Of a stretch of 64,000 nt of DNA, positions 49,700-58,118 are shown piece by piece; within the stretch, counting starts at the first letter, position 1, and each line of letters opens with the position of its first letter. This DNA comes from Nitzschia sp. DOCU1 (Eukaryota; Bacillariophyta; Bacillariophyceae; Bacillariales; Bacillariaceae). The notes under the pieces were generated by a model. The model made no database searches. It was not told the origin of the DNA and worked only from the letters and a program-made list of their open reading frames with translations. The stretch is taken from positions 2,294,001 to 2,358,000 of the forward strand of contig OX595989.1 in NCBI GenBank assembly GCA_951394045.1, given 5' to 3'. Made by a program: the position numbers and the translations under genes.

Positions 49700-52600
49700 A
49701 TTGATCGATTATCACAATACATTGGCGTTGGACGGTCTTGAGGGAACCCAAGCTCGGCAAGAATGGCCCGAAGATATATGAGCTGCTTAGCGGCGCTGAC
49801 GGAGGCGTAGAATTCGGCTTCGGTGCTGCTAGTAGCCGTCAAGGGTTGTGTCTTACACTTGTAGGAGACACAGCCACCAGCCAGCATGAGAGCGTAGCCA
49901 GTAGTGGAACGACGCTTGCGTAGGTCGTTCGCGTGAGCAGCATCGAGGAAGCAAGTGAGCCGGGCCCCAGGTTCGAATGCAGGAAACGTGGGCAGCGAAG
50001 CATCCGATTGGAGGTCAGTGAAGGAACACGGAGGCAACGCGGGATCAACAGTGGTACGTCGGAAGTGAATGCCCCACGTTTTGGTTTGGCGAAGATATTT
50101 TGTTACTTTCTTCAACATGGCAAAGTGGTAGTCGCCTGGACAGGATGCAAATTTGCTCAGGGCAATGACGGCATATCCAATGTCAGGGCGGCACGTCACG
50201 TACGCATAGAGCAGTTCCCCAAGTAGAGTTCGATAGGCAAAGCCATACTTAGCCACCAGCTTGCGATGATCCGGGGTGTCTTCACGAAATCCTTCGGTGG
50301 AATACATCGTGGCGATGCAGTCAGCAGGAATTGGACTCTGCGGCTTGGCTGAATCAAAATCGTCAGGGGACGGAGTTGCCCAACCATGAGAGCGAAGGAC
50401 TCGGTCAATGTAGCTACCACAAGAGAGGATGATCCGATCGGAATGTTGGAAAACATCGACTCCATTGAAGTCATGAAGAAGTCCAAGGTAGCTGAATGGC
50501 GGCTTGGTTTCTGTTGGTAGCTGAAGGGCTTTTCCAATTCGGCCGTAGATATCTTTCGCGACGGCTTCCGAAGGGGCAGCTAAAGCAAAATCGTCAACTT
50601 GACGCAGAAGGAAAACAGTAGCACCATCAAACTCGCCACGATATATGGACTTGTCGTGGGTAGTCGTAGTAAAGCCAAGTGCTAGGAGGATCCCGGAAAT
50701 GTGTTTCTCCCAAAGCCGACCGGATTCTGGGTGCCCTTGCAAGGCATGCTGAACACGAAGCACTTTCGTCCGATCCACACGGTGACCGAAACGATGATAA
50801 TGCCAATCGGCGTATGCATCATCTATAGCAACGTAAGTTGGCCGTTCCGGAGGTGGAGAGTGGGCGTAGGCATCTTTTGCGTCGCCGCCGTAGACACGAT
50901 AGCTTTGCTCCGCAGCCAAGGCGAAGAACAAACGCTGGACAGGCTGTTCAACACACGACGAATAGGTTTGCGCAAAGCGATGGAGGATCGGGGCCGCTCG
51001 AGGGGAGCCATCGCAACAATTGCGTGCACGACGAGTACCATCACGCTTAATATGGTACTGCCAATGTTGTCGCAGCACCACGGCATCTTTCGGGCGGTCT
51101 TCTGGCATACCATACATCCGTAAGTCGTGGAATTGGTCGAGTTGCTTGCGCTCGCCCACTTCCCATTCAGGCCAGGTATCCAGAGTCTTCAGCTTTCGAC
51201 GGGTAAAGCTACCAAGAGCTTGTTCGGCTGCAGTCGTCGCCTTGGATCGAATGGCATTGACGGTGACCGTGGCTGCAGAGGTAGAAAGATCATCGATCGA
51301 AAACGAAGTCTCGGGGAATCGAATAGACGCAACGTTGCGAATGTCTTCGAGACAGAGGGAGTGCACATGAGCAACATCGTCAGGAGCTTCGGGAGCAAAG
51401 AGATTGACTTCTTGGACGCCTCGTTGACCTCCGCTAACATGGTCGAGTTCCCGAACAGCTCGTCGAATTTCTCGAGCAGTTTGTTTCTTCTCCAAAGCAA
51501 ATTCTACTTCAAATTCTTTCGTTTTTGAATCACGAAGTTGACGCAAGGCAGCAATAACCTCTTGAACAGTGAAGACAGGCTTGCCTTCGATCCGAACAAC
51601 ATAGGAGCCACGAAGTTTGTTGTTAGTGGCTTTCGGCGTCGAGTAAACCTTTGAAGCACTGCTCCCGGCTCGAATATCCGACACATAGGCTCGACCATTG
51701 AGTTCGTCCTCAAGAATAGTTAGGCCGTAGTTCTGTACACGACACGAGCTTTGGATCTTCCTCGAAACAGTCTGGAAGAAAGGAGAGGATCCAACTTCGA
51801 AACGAGGAATCTCAACTTCCGATTCTTCCATCGGCATCTCCGCACCAAATTCGGAACGTTGCAAGTGTACAACGTTGGGAGGAATGTCATCGATCGGGAG
51901 ATCATTCATGCCCTCGTCAAATCTTGCATGCTTCGCGATTTTGACCTTGTTCGTCTCTGGATCATACCACAGAATGTTCTTTGTGGTGTTTGGAATGAAG
52001 CCAAGGAATATACCTTTGCGAGACGAGATCTTGAATTTGCGAGAACGTTTCCCCGGAGGTCGTACCCACACTCGACATCCGAACGTTCGAAGACCAGAGA
52101 GGTCATCTACAACGTTCCGCGCAATCTTCAACGGTGCTTCTGTTTGATCCCGCGACGGCATGGAGTTACTGAGCCGAAGGAAGTGATGAAAAGCGTACGG
52201 CCAGAACTTCACATGCAAGTTGGCTCCTGCAAGTAGCGATCGAACGCCGTTCGCGACCGTGCGATGTGCCCGTTCGACGGGACCGTTCTGATTGGAAGCA
52301 TCAGCTCCGGTTGGCCGAACTTCGTACCCAAAGCGCTCAAACAAGTCCCGAACTTTGGGATTGGCGTACAGCTTGCCACCTTGATCCAGATAAACGTACT
52401 TGCCCTGATGTATAGGGGCGTGCTTTCGCAGAAAGTTCTCTAACCAACCCAATGGGGATGCTTTGGAAACCCTCGTGTCGCCGATCTTCATTCGCGAGAA
52501 GTGATCAGCAACAAGGATCCAGCACGTCTCACCGTTTAGGCCTTCATATTCCTCAGCAGTCTCCCCATCTTTTGACTTCTGACCAGCAAATGAGAAGTCG

Positions 52601-53889
52601 ACCGAGAGGCCTTGAAAGGGTTGTTCGGCCGTACGAGTAGAATTCCGTCCAGCCGGCTCCTTGGTTTGCTTGGCACGTATGCAGGTGGGGCATGTGTCGA
52701 GAATGGGCTCGAGATGCTTAAAAGGGGGCACACCTTTAATATGCTTGTGTGCATTATACAGGTAGTAGTCCGAAGGATGCCCGAGTCGTTGGTGCCAAAG
52801 TAGTCGTTCAGTTTGCTGTCGTATTGCGTTGACAGGCGTAGACTTCTGGACATATTCGTGGAAAGGTAGCCCGTGATACATGCGCGGCAAGTTGTGTTCG
52901 AAGTCATCCCGAATTTTCTCGTAGGTTTTCTCTTGCCAAGCGAAGATGTTATAAATCGTAGCTCTTTCACAGGATTCCTTGAATTCCGGGTCGTCGATCT
53001 TCAATTGAGAGACAGCTTGGTCCGTGTCTGCCGGAATCAACGGGTTGGTGTAGTACTTTTGGCCGTTTCGAAGTACACCATGGACGATTACGTCGTACGT
53101 GCTTTTCAGCCGATGTTGCGCATGGAATGTAAACGTTCCGGCATCGTAGTTGGCAGTAAGGGACTCTCCCCGGATGTCTCGCGTCGGGTGGAATCCGGCA
53201 CCACGAATAAGATCTTTCTCGTTGATGAGAATGGTCGAAAGCGACGGGTGGTAGTAGCACTTTACCGCCAGAAACCCTTGATTGTTATAGGCGGGCACGT
53301 GCAAGTAGCCTACACCCAGTGGTACTGCTTCTTTGCCGAAAGCAGCGGCCATCTTGATATCCGAACGGAAGTGATCATCGAATAGGCGGAAGTTATGAAG
53401 GTAATCCAAACCCCCGTCGCCACAACAAGTTGCAAGGGCTCCTGAGTCTAACTGTCCACGAACAGCGTCGAGATCTTGGTCAGCCGGAACGGGGTCTCCG
53501 ATTGTTTCATGAGTCGAGATGCCAGGGCCGACGTCGAAGTCAATGGCATTGATGGCAGCCAACACATCCTCTTCTTCCGAATCATCTGCTTCATCTACAG
53601 TCTCGACTTTGTAAGGCGAGTCAGGAGGTTTTGGGGGGATCCTCTCAACGCGTTCGAGGTCGTTCGTGATTGTGCCAGGCTCGAATACTCTCCCCTCATC
53701 ATAGGATGGATGATCCCCGTCCATCGGGTGATGAGAAGTATCTAAGTCAGATCGAGCATGGGCATTCGACGTCTTGATGGTCACATCGTCGGTAGCGTTG
53801 GAGTTCACAGCCTTGGACAAACTACCTGGGGGTAGCTCCAACTTTGTCCGGCTTGCATGACGCTTGGATTTTGTCGAGCGGCGGCGCAT
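49696..53889 (-). CDS. pol: Retrotransposon pol polyprotein (protease, integrase, RT, RNase H)
   Basis: First ATG at 53889, 14 nt after the gag stop and in a different frame; 1,397 residues. Domains in order: aspartic protease motif DSGA at about residue 150; GAG-pre-integrase with HxxxGH and CPTC; integrase core ending ERAHRTVANGVRSLL; a PDZ-like insert (about 716-798); reverse transcriptase with YGGDAKDAYAHS and the catalytic RQVDDFALA (VDD instead of YVDD neighbours), and RNase H with FLDAAHAND, SSTEAEFYA and CDNRS. The frame stops just after that last motif. Whether pol is made by shifting from gag or by re-initiation at the nearby ATG is unknown. Confidence 0.92.
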   Translation of the reverse strand: MRRRSTKSKRHASRTKLELPPGSLSKAVNSNATDDVTIKTSNAHARSDLDTSHHPMDGDHPSYDEGRVFEPGTITNDLERVERIPPKPPDSPYKVETVDEADDSEEEDVLAAINAIDFDVGPGISTHETIGDPVPADQDLDAVRGQLDSGALATCCGDGGLDYLHNFRLFDDHFRSDIKMAAAFGKEAVPLGVGYLHVPAYNNQGFLAVKCYYHPSLSTILINEKDLIRGAGFHPTRDIRGESLTANYDAGTFTFHAQHRLKSTYDVIVHGVLRNGQKYYTNPLIPADTDQAVSQLKIDDPEFKESCERATIYNIFAWQEKTYEKIRDDFEHNLPRMYHGLPFHEYVQKSTPVNAIRQQTERLLWHQRLGHPSDYYLYNAHKHIKGVPPFKHLEPILDTCPTCIRAKQTKEPAGRNSTRTAEQPFQGLSVDFSFAGQKSKDGETAEEYEGLNGETCWILVADHFSRMKIGDTRVSKASPLGWLENFLRKHAPIHQGKYVYLDQGGKLYANPKVRDLFERFGYEVRPTGADASNQNGPVERAHRTVANGVRSLLAGANLHVKFWPYAFHHFLRLSNSMPSRDQTEAPLKIARNVVDDLSGLRTFGCRVWVRPPGKRSRKFKISSRKGIFLGFIPNTTKNILWYDPETNKVKIAKHARFDEGMNDLPIDDIPPNVVHLQRSEFGAEMPMEESEVEIPRFEVGSSPFFQTVSRKIQSSCRVQNYGLTILEDELNGRAYVSDIRAGSSASKVYSTPKATNNKLRGSYVVRIEGKPVFTVQEVIAALRQLRDSKTKEFEVEFALEKKQTAREIRRAVRELDHVSGGQRGVQEVNLFAPEAPDDVAHVHSLCLEDIRNVASIRFPETSFSIDDLSTSAATVTVNAIRSKATTAAEQALGSFTRRKLKTLDTWPEWEVGERKQLDQFHDLRMYGMPEDRPKDAVVLRQHWQYHIKRDGTRRARNCCDGSPRAAPILHRFAQTYSSCVEQPVQRLFFALAAEQSYRVYGGDAKDAYAHSPPPERPTYVAIDDAYADWHYHRFGHRVDRTKVLRVQHALQGHPESGRLWEKHISGILLALGFTTTTHDKSIYRGEFDGATVFLLRQVDDFALAAPSEAVAKDIYGRIGKALQLPTETKPPFSYLGLLHDFNGVDVFQHSDRIILSCGSYIDRVLRSHGWATPSPDDFDSAKPQSPIPADCIATMYSTEGFREDTPDHRKLVAKYGFAYRTLLGELLYAYVTCRPDIGYAVIALSKFASCPGDYHFAMLKKVTKYLRQTKTWGIHFRRTTVDPALPPCSFTDLQSDASLPTFPAFEPGARLTCFLDAAHANDLRKRRSTTGYALMLAGGCVSYKCKTQPLTATSSTEAEFYASVSAAKQLIYLRAILAELGFPQDRPTPMYCDNRSI
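51495..51740 (-). other. PDZ-like segment inside pol
   Basis: About 80 residues between integrase and RT read as a PDZ-like fold: NYGLTI, a YVSDIRAGSSA stretch, LRGSYVVRIEGKPVFTVQE and a helix AALRQL followed by a VEFAL strand. The order of strands and the gs-A and v-x-G-k-p-v elements fit PDZ domains. Recognised by pattern only. Confidence 0.5.
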
Positions 53890-53903
53890 GACCAAACTGT
53901 GAA

Positions 53904-56090
53904 TTACATGCGGCCGTTTTGAAAATCCGGCTCGTTATCGTCATCATTATCGGAACTCTCGCTGTCGGAATCGGTAACAGTGTTGGTACCGGGTCGAGCG
54001 CCTTCGACGAAGTTGATTGCGCGGGGCGGGCGGGAGTTTGATTGGATGAGCGATTTGGCATTCTCGTCGCGCTTCAAAAGTTGACAGAGGCGGACGTAAT
54101 GACCACGAAGGAAGTCAATACTTGCCAGGACTTTGCAGTTGTCGAAGGTATGGCGCTCGTTGCAAACAATGCAGCGTTGGGCAGTCGCTACTTTTGGGTC
54201 CTTGGTGATCCGTTCAACCGAAGTAGCGTAGACATGAAAAGTTTGTTTTGAGTCGTCGTCCTGCGGAACCTTGATAGAGTAGACTGACTTGAGGATGGGG
54301 TGGACTTCTTCGGTCCCACGATCGTCGTCGTCATCGTCGCTATCTCTCCCCTGATTTGCGTCTGAGTCGTTGAAGAATTCTCGGATGGCTTCGTCATCGC
54401 TCGCGAAGCCGATGCGATTGATGGATGCAGTCTTGGAAGATTTCTTCAGCCCAAGATGGAAGGGTCGGGAAGTAGGGTTCCTGTCGCTGTATTTCTTCTC
54501 GTTGTACTTCTTATCCCCAAAGAAGCCCTTTGAACCTTTCCTCTTGGATTCTTCCCAAATGGGGCTGTCGGCAGCCATTAGAAATTCCTCAAGCGTATCC
54601 ACAAGTTGTTCCCCAGAATAGCGGAACGCCAGAGCAGGTTGGCGACGTTCGTCTCGCGTGCAACGGCGGAGATGCAGCGAATACTTGGCGTTGTCGATGA
54701 AGATTTGGACTTCGTGCGGTTCATTGAGACTACTATCGACGTTGAGACAGTAGGCTCCGCATTGCAGGAAGTCACGAAATACCTTGTGGTATTCCCGAAG
54801 AGTCTGAGTATCCTTCTGAACCGGGTACTTCTTGACAAGAGTCGCTGGCTCTTCGTAGAAGACCGGGTGGGCTTTACGAATGATCGCTTTGAGCGCAGCG
54901 TAGCCATCACCAGGACATGATTGAATGATAGCTGGGAGGCGGCTGTCCTTGCCGAACATTCCGCGACGTTGGAGAACTCGGTAGAGGATCGGAGCGGATT
55001 CTTCAATGGGCTGGTTCATTTGTTTGGGGATGTCATCGTCAACATCATCACCGCAAACAAAACCTCTAGCTCCACCTTTGTTCTTCCTGTAGCACCAGAA
55101 CGGATGAACGTAGACCCCCCCGTAGAGTCGGCAGCTGGGTGCAAGGATGTTTTCGTACCAAGTTCTCAGGCCGGCATAGCTTTCGTCTTCGCAGTAGATG
55201 TCTGCTTTGACAAGAGCTCTCTCATTCGGCGTTTGGTTCATAACGAAGAGGGTTCCATCGGCTAGAATCAGTCGGTCGGCTCCATCAACGTGCCAGCGAT
55301 GTCCTCCACTGTCGGCGAGACTGTAGGGGGTCTCGACCATGGTTCCAGTGATGAGTCCTCTCTTCACTTTGTTCTCAAATCTTGCCTTGACATCTGGCGG
55401 TAGAGCGTTGCTATTGAAGATGCCAAGTCCAACGGATCCAGTGATGGTCGCGGCGCCGGTACCAGAACCACCAGATCCGACTCCAAGGCTTGATAGGAGG
55501 GCTGCTACTGCAGTTGGATCGAAAGTAGCGACCATGGGAGCAGGTGCAGTTGTTGTAGGCATGGAGGTGGTCGCAGTTGTAGTTGCAGTGGCGGGAGCTG
55601 CAGCAGTTACACTTGGAAACGCAGTAGGATCCTTCGAAATCTTGCTCCAATCCAAATACGAAAGGGTCCCATTAGTATCGAATCGAAGGTTGTTGATTCT
55701 AACCATGCATACGATCTCCTTTCTGTTGGCAAGTCTGGCTTCTTCCAGGGCGTTGAGAAAGGAGGTTCGATTGAGTATGCGGGCTCTCCCACCGACGTTG
55801 ATTCCAATCATAACATCTCCAATAACAGCTTCGATCGTAGCAATGTCGGGAGTCTCGGTCGCCAAGGGTTTTACCCAATCGTTGATAATGAGTCGTCGGA
55901 ACTCATCGAGGAAGCTTGGATCGTCGATTGGGTCCTTGTATCCTCCAGGGACGGGATCTTTCCAGAGAGACTCGATGTTTGGAAGGTCTCCGAAATAGGC
56001 GGTGTTCATATTTTCGTAGTGTTCGACACTTTGGTGTTTGCCGAATATAACGCCATACTCGGTGATCGATTCGTAGGAGGGAGTAGTCAT
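53904..56090 (-). CDS. gag: Retrotransposon gag protein
   Basis: Single frame, ATG at 56090, 728 residues. An N-terminal helical region precedes an Ala/Thr-rich low-complexity stretch (about 165-190), then capsid-like segments of the UBN2/copia type with LREYHKVFRDFLQCGA and SGEQLVDTLEEFL. Near residue 665 there is a single Cys-His knuckle, C-x2-C-x3-H-x4-C (in CIVCNERHTFDNC), shorter by one than the usual CCHC. The C-terminus is acidic (SDSESSDNDDDNEPD). Gag should form virus-like particles that package element RNA. No frame-breaking stops are present. Confidence 0.9.
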   Translation of the reverse strand: MTTPSYESITEYGVIFGKHQSVEHYENMNTAYFGDLPNIESLWKDPVPGGYKDPIDDPSFLDEFRRLIINDWVKPLATETPDIATIEAVIGDVMIGINVGGRARILNRTSFLNALEEARLANRKEIVCMVRINNLRFDTNGTLSYLDWSKISKDPTAFPSVTAAAPATATTTATTSMPTTTAPAPMVATFDPTAVAALLSSLGVGSGGSGTGAATITGSVGLGIFNSNALPPDVKARFENKVKRGLITGTMVETPYSLADSGGHRWHVDGADRLILADGTLFVMNQTPNERALVKADIYCEDESYAGLRTWYENILAPSCRLYGGVYVHPFWCYRKNKGGARGFVCGDDVDDDIPKQMNQPIEESAPILYRVLQRRGMFGKDSRLPAIIQSCPGDGYAALKAIIRKAHPVFYEEPATLVKKYPVQKDTQTLREYHKVFRDFLQCGAYCLNVDSSLNEPHEVQIFIDNAKYSLHLRRCTRDERRQPALAFRYSGEQLVDTLEEFLMAADSPIWEESKRKGSKGFFGDKKYNEKKYSDRNPTSRPFHLGLKKSSKTASINRIGFASDDEAIREFFNDSDANQGRDSDDDDDDRGTEEVHPILKSVYSIKVPQDDDSKQTFHVYATSVERITKDPKVATAQRCIVCNERHTFDNCKVLASIDFLRGHYVRLCQLLKRDENAKSLIQSNSRPPRAINFVEGARPGTNTVTDSDSESSDNDDDNEPDFQNGRM

Positions 56091-56232
56091 TGTGACCTTC
56101 TCAAAAATACCTTCTCAAGGTAATACCTTCTCACTGTGGTAACGAAGCTGGGGACGATGGTAGGAGGAAATTAAGCTCGTTGCCACAGTAACCAGCGGAT
56201 GCTGATTGTACTGAAAACAAAGAAAGAGTTAA

Positions 56233-56247
56233 TTTGGGCTCGTAACC
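56233..56247 (-). other. Primer-binding site, half-tRNA type
   Basis: Right after the 5' LTR the minus strand reads GGTTACGAGCCCAAA. This does not match a tRNA 3' end (no TGG), but its complement fits the anticodon arm of initiator tRNA-Met (GGGCUCAUAACC) with one mismatch in the anticodon. Copia-type elements use a cleaved half of that tRNA as primer, so the same is likely here. Confidence 0.55.
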
Positions 56248-56420
56248 TGTCAGACTACCCTAGAACTGTTCAACAATTGCAATGGCAAAAAGTCAAACGG
56301 TAAAAGAGTGAGTTATTTTACGGTCGTTACTTTCTTCTCGATCCTTCTCAAGCGTTCGAAGCTTTTGATTGTTCCACCGTCTGTCCCGTGTGCGTAATGG
56401 AATACGGAATTCGTTCAACA
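56248..56420 (-). repeat. 5' LTR (right copy)
   Basis: 173 bp, identical to the left copy. It should carry the element's promoter and lies closest to the mu-homology gene. Confidence 0.95.
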
Positions 56421-56425
56421 TATTA
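56421..56425. repeat. Target-site duplication, right copy (TATTA)
   Basis: Matches the left copy at 49200-49204. Confidence 0.92.
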
Positions 56426-56463
56426 AAGAAACCTATTATTCACATTGTATTGTAGTGATCTGC

Positions 56464-57615
56464 TCAGGGCAGGCGGTGGACTATCCGAAAGGATGTTTGA
56501 GCAGTCGACGAGGACACAGTTGCAGGATACCCACTTGCTTCAATGGCCTGAAATCCCGCAGAACTTATTTGGTCGTTGCTCTCACACCTCATGACGACTG
56601 GAAACTGCAGCTCGGATGTTTCAATATCTTCATTGCCTTCCTTCAGTTTTGCTCGTGCACTAACCATGAAGCTCTCCCCCTTGGGTAATCTATGCAAATT
56701 CCAAATGATAGTTCGCGTCACGCGGTCCCACTCGCCGTTCCCCGCATTTATCTCGACTGTGTCACCGGCAATCTTGTCCGGCATAGATAGTGCTATTGAC
56801 ATCGACTTCATATCGTCAGGATTCGACAACTTTGACCTCACCTGGATTGCAACCTGTACTTTGGCCTTGGAGCGGGTAATTTTCCGTTCTAGGAGCTGTT
56901 CATTTGGGTTGAAATACCAGAGATTAGTTGAAACATACTTTACCCTGGACTGCCGATTAACTTCCAAGCAAAACTTTACTTACCATAGGCATGTGAATGA
57001 CCTTCTCGGTGAGCTCGTACTTCCCAGCGGTGACGAACCCAACCATTGATTTTGGTATTTTGATAACATTCACTTGGGCGGTGCTACCTTGCGAAGAGTA
57101 GCTCTTGACGTAAGTTGTATTCGCATTGAAAGTCAGTTCGGACCCAAATGGGTTGCTGGCAACCAAAATGAAGGGAGAATTTTTCAATGCATCGGAAGAA
57201 GTGACTTGCGCCTGGAACAAACATCGACTGAGAACAAATGCTACGCAGACCTGTATTGATCAAAATTGTGTCGTACCTGAACAGTTCCTTCAACATAAAC
57301 ATCCGATGAGCCTTCATTTTCAGCGCTGGTGTCTGCTGTGGAAGACACTTCTTCATGCACCTTGAATTTCACATCCAACCTGGGAGGAAGGGCGTTGCTC
57401 GCCCTACCAAACACACCAGATGCTTCTTTCCTATCTGGACTCTCCCTTGGAGACTTCCCGCCCTTCCCTTTCCCCGCGGCAGACGCTCCAATCTGGAAAG
57501 GATCGAATTCTTCGAGATCTTGGGGCACTTCTGCTGAATTATCCTTTACCTGGTCAGCTGTGGTGAAAGGTTTGAAAACGTCATTCGACGGATTGGTTGT
57601 CATTCTCACTGTCAT
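56464..57615 (-). CDS. Mu-homology-domain protein, endocytic adaptor-like
   Basis: Three exons on the minus strand: 57615-57277, 57211-56984, then 56949-56464 or 56895-56464. Both last-exon acceptors keep the frame; the first gives a 34-nt intron and 350 residues, the second an 88-nt intron and 332 residues. A second ATG lies at 57603. The N-terminus is disordered and has EEFDPFQIG, a DPF motif that in other eukaryotes binds the AP-2 alpha ear. After a Lys/Ser-rich linker comes a beta-rich domain (PPRLDVKFKV, SNPFGSELTFN, ...FMVSARAKLKEG, LQFPVVMRC, ASGYPATVSSS) resembling the mu-homology domain of FCHo/SGIP/stonin proteins, so a role in clathrin-coat assembly is suggested. Confidence 0.62.
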
Positions 57616-58118
57616 CAGTTTATGATGCTTCCGAGTCGACAAATGATTGCACTACTGAGTTTTCTATGCACCCCGTTTAATCTCAACGACAATGACTTGC
57701 ACAAACGTCTCTGGCCAACCGAATGTACCTCGCGAAGCAACAAGAACGAGATCCAGCTACTCAGCGAGGAAAGAGTTCGAGATTCGATAAGGCTCCACCC
57801 GCTCTCGCTAAATGTTGGTGGCTAGCAGAAACAAGAGCGGCTTCTTTGGGTCGAGCCCATAGTCCTTTCTTGCACTTGACATTTTTTGGACTTTGTTCAA
57901 CGGCGTCGGAAGCAAAATTTCATCTGGCGCGCGCATGCTCGGTCTTTGCACGCGGGTCCAGCCGATGGGGGCGGGGCTGGCGGTTTTTGACTAAATCGAC
58001 CTAATAGACGGTAGAAGGCCGAATTTTTACCCCGAACGAGGCGGAACGCGTGCGCAAGGGAGGGAGGGAGCAGCAGCATCGGCAAGAGGAGGGACATAAT
58101 TCAAGGCAAACAAACAAC
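57616..58118. other. Divergent promoter region
   Basis: 503 bp between the mu-homology gene and the ELM2/SANT/PHD gene, head to head. It includes a GC-rich CGCGCGCATGC stretch near 57,928-57,950. Frames up to 93 codons are short and antisense to each other. Confidence 0.35.

Larger units (their letters stand above)
49205..56420 (-). mobile_element. Full-length Ty1/copia LTR retrotransposon (CoDi-like), minus orientation
   Basis: 7,216 bp bounded by identical 173-bp LTRs and a 5-bp target duplication. In the element's own direction (right to left) the order is LTR, primer site, 157-bp leader, gag (56090-53904), pol (53889-49696, frameshifted near its end), polypurine tract, LTR. Pol carries protease, integrase, reverse transcriptase and RNase H in that order, which marks Ty1/copia rather than Ty3/gypsy. 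Separate gag and pol frames and residues such as MRHIPGVLNPSDDLTKPLG resemble the CoDi groups described from diatoms. Identical LTRs imply a recent insertion. It lies 38 bp beyond the stop of the mu-homology gene, on the same strand. Confidence 0.95.

Noticed and set aside
49738..53745. Many plus-strand frames of 60-170 codons inside the retrotransposon
   Set aside because: All lie antisense to pol and have no domain of their own.
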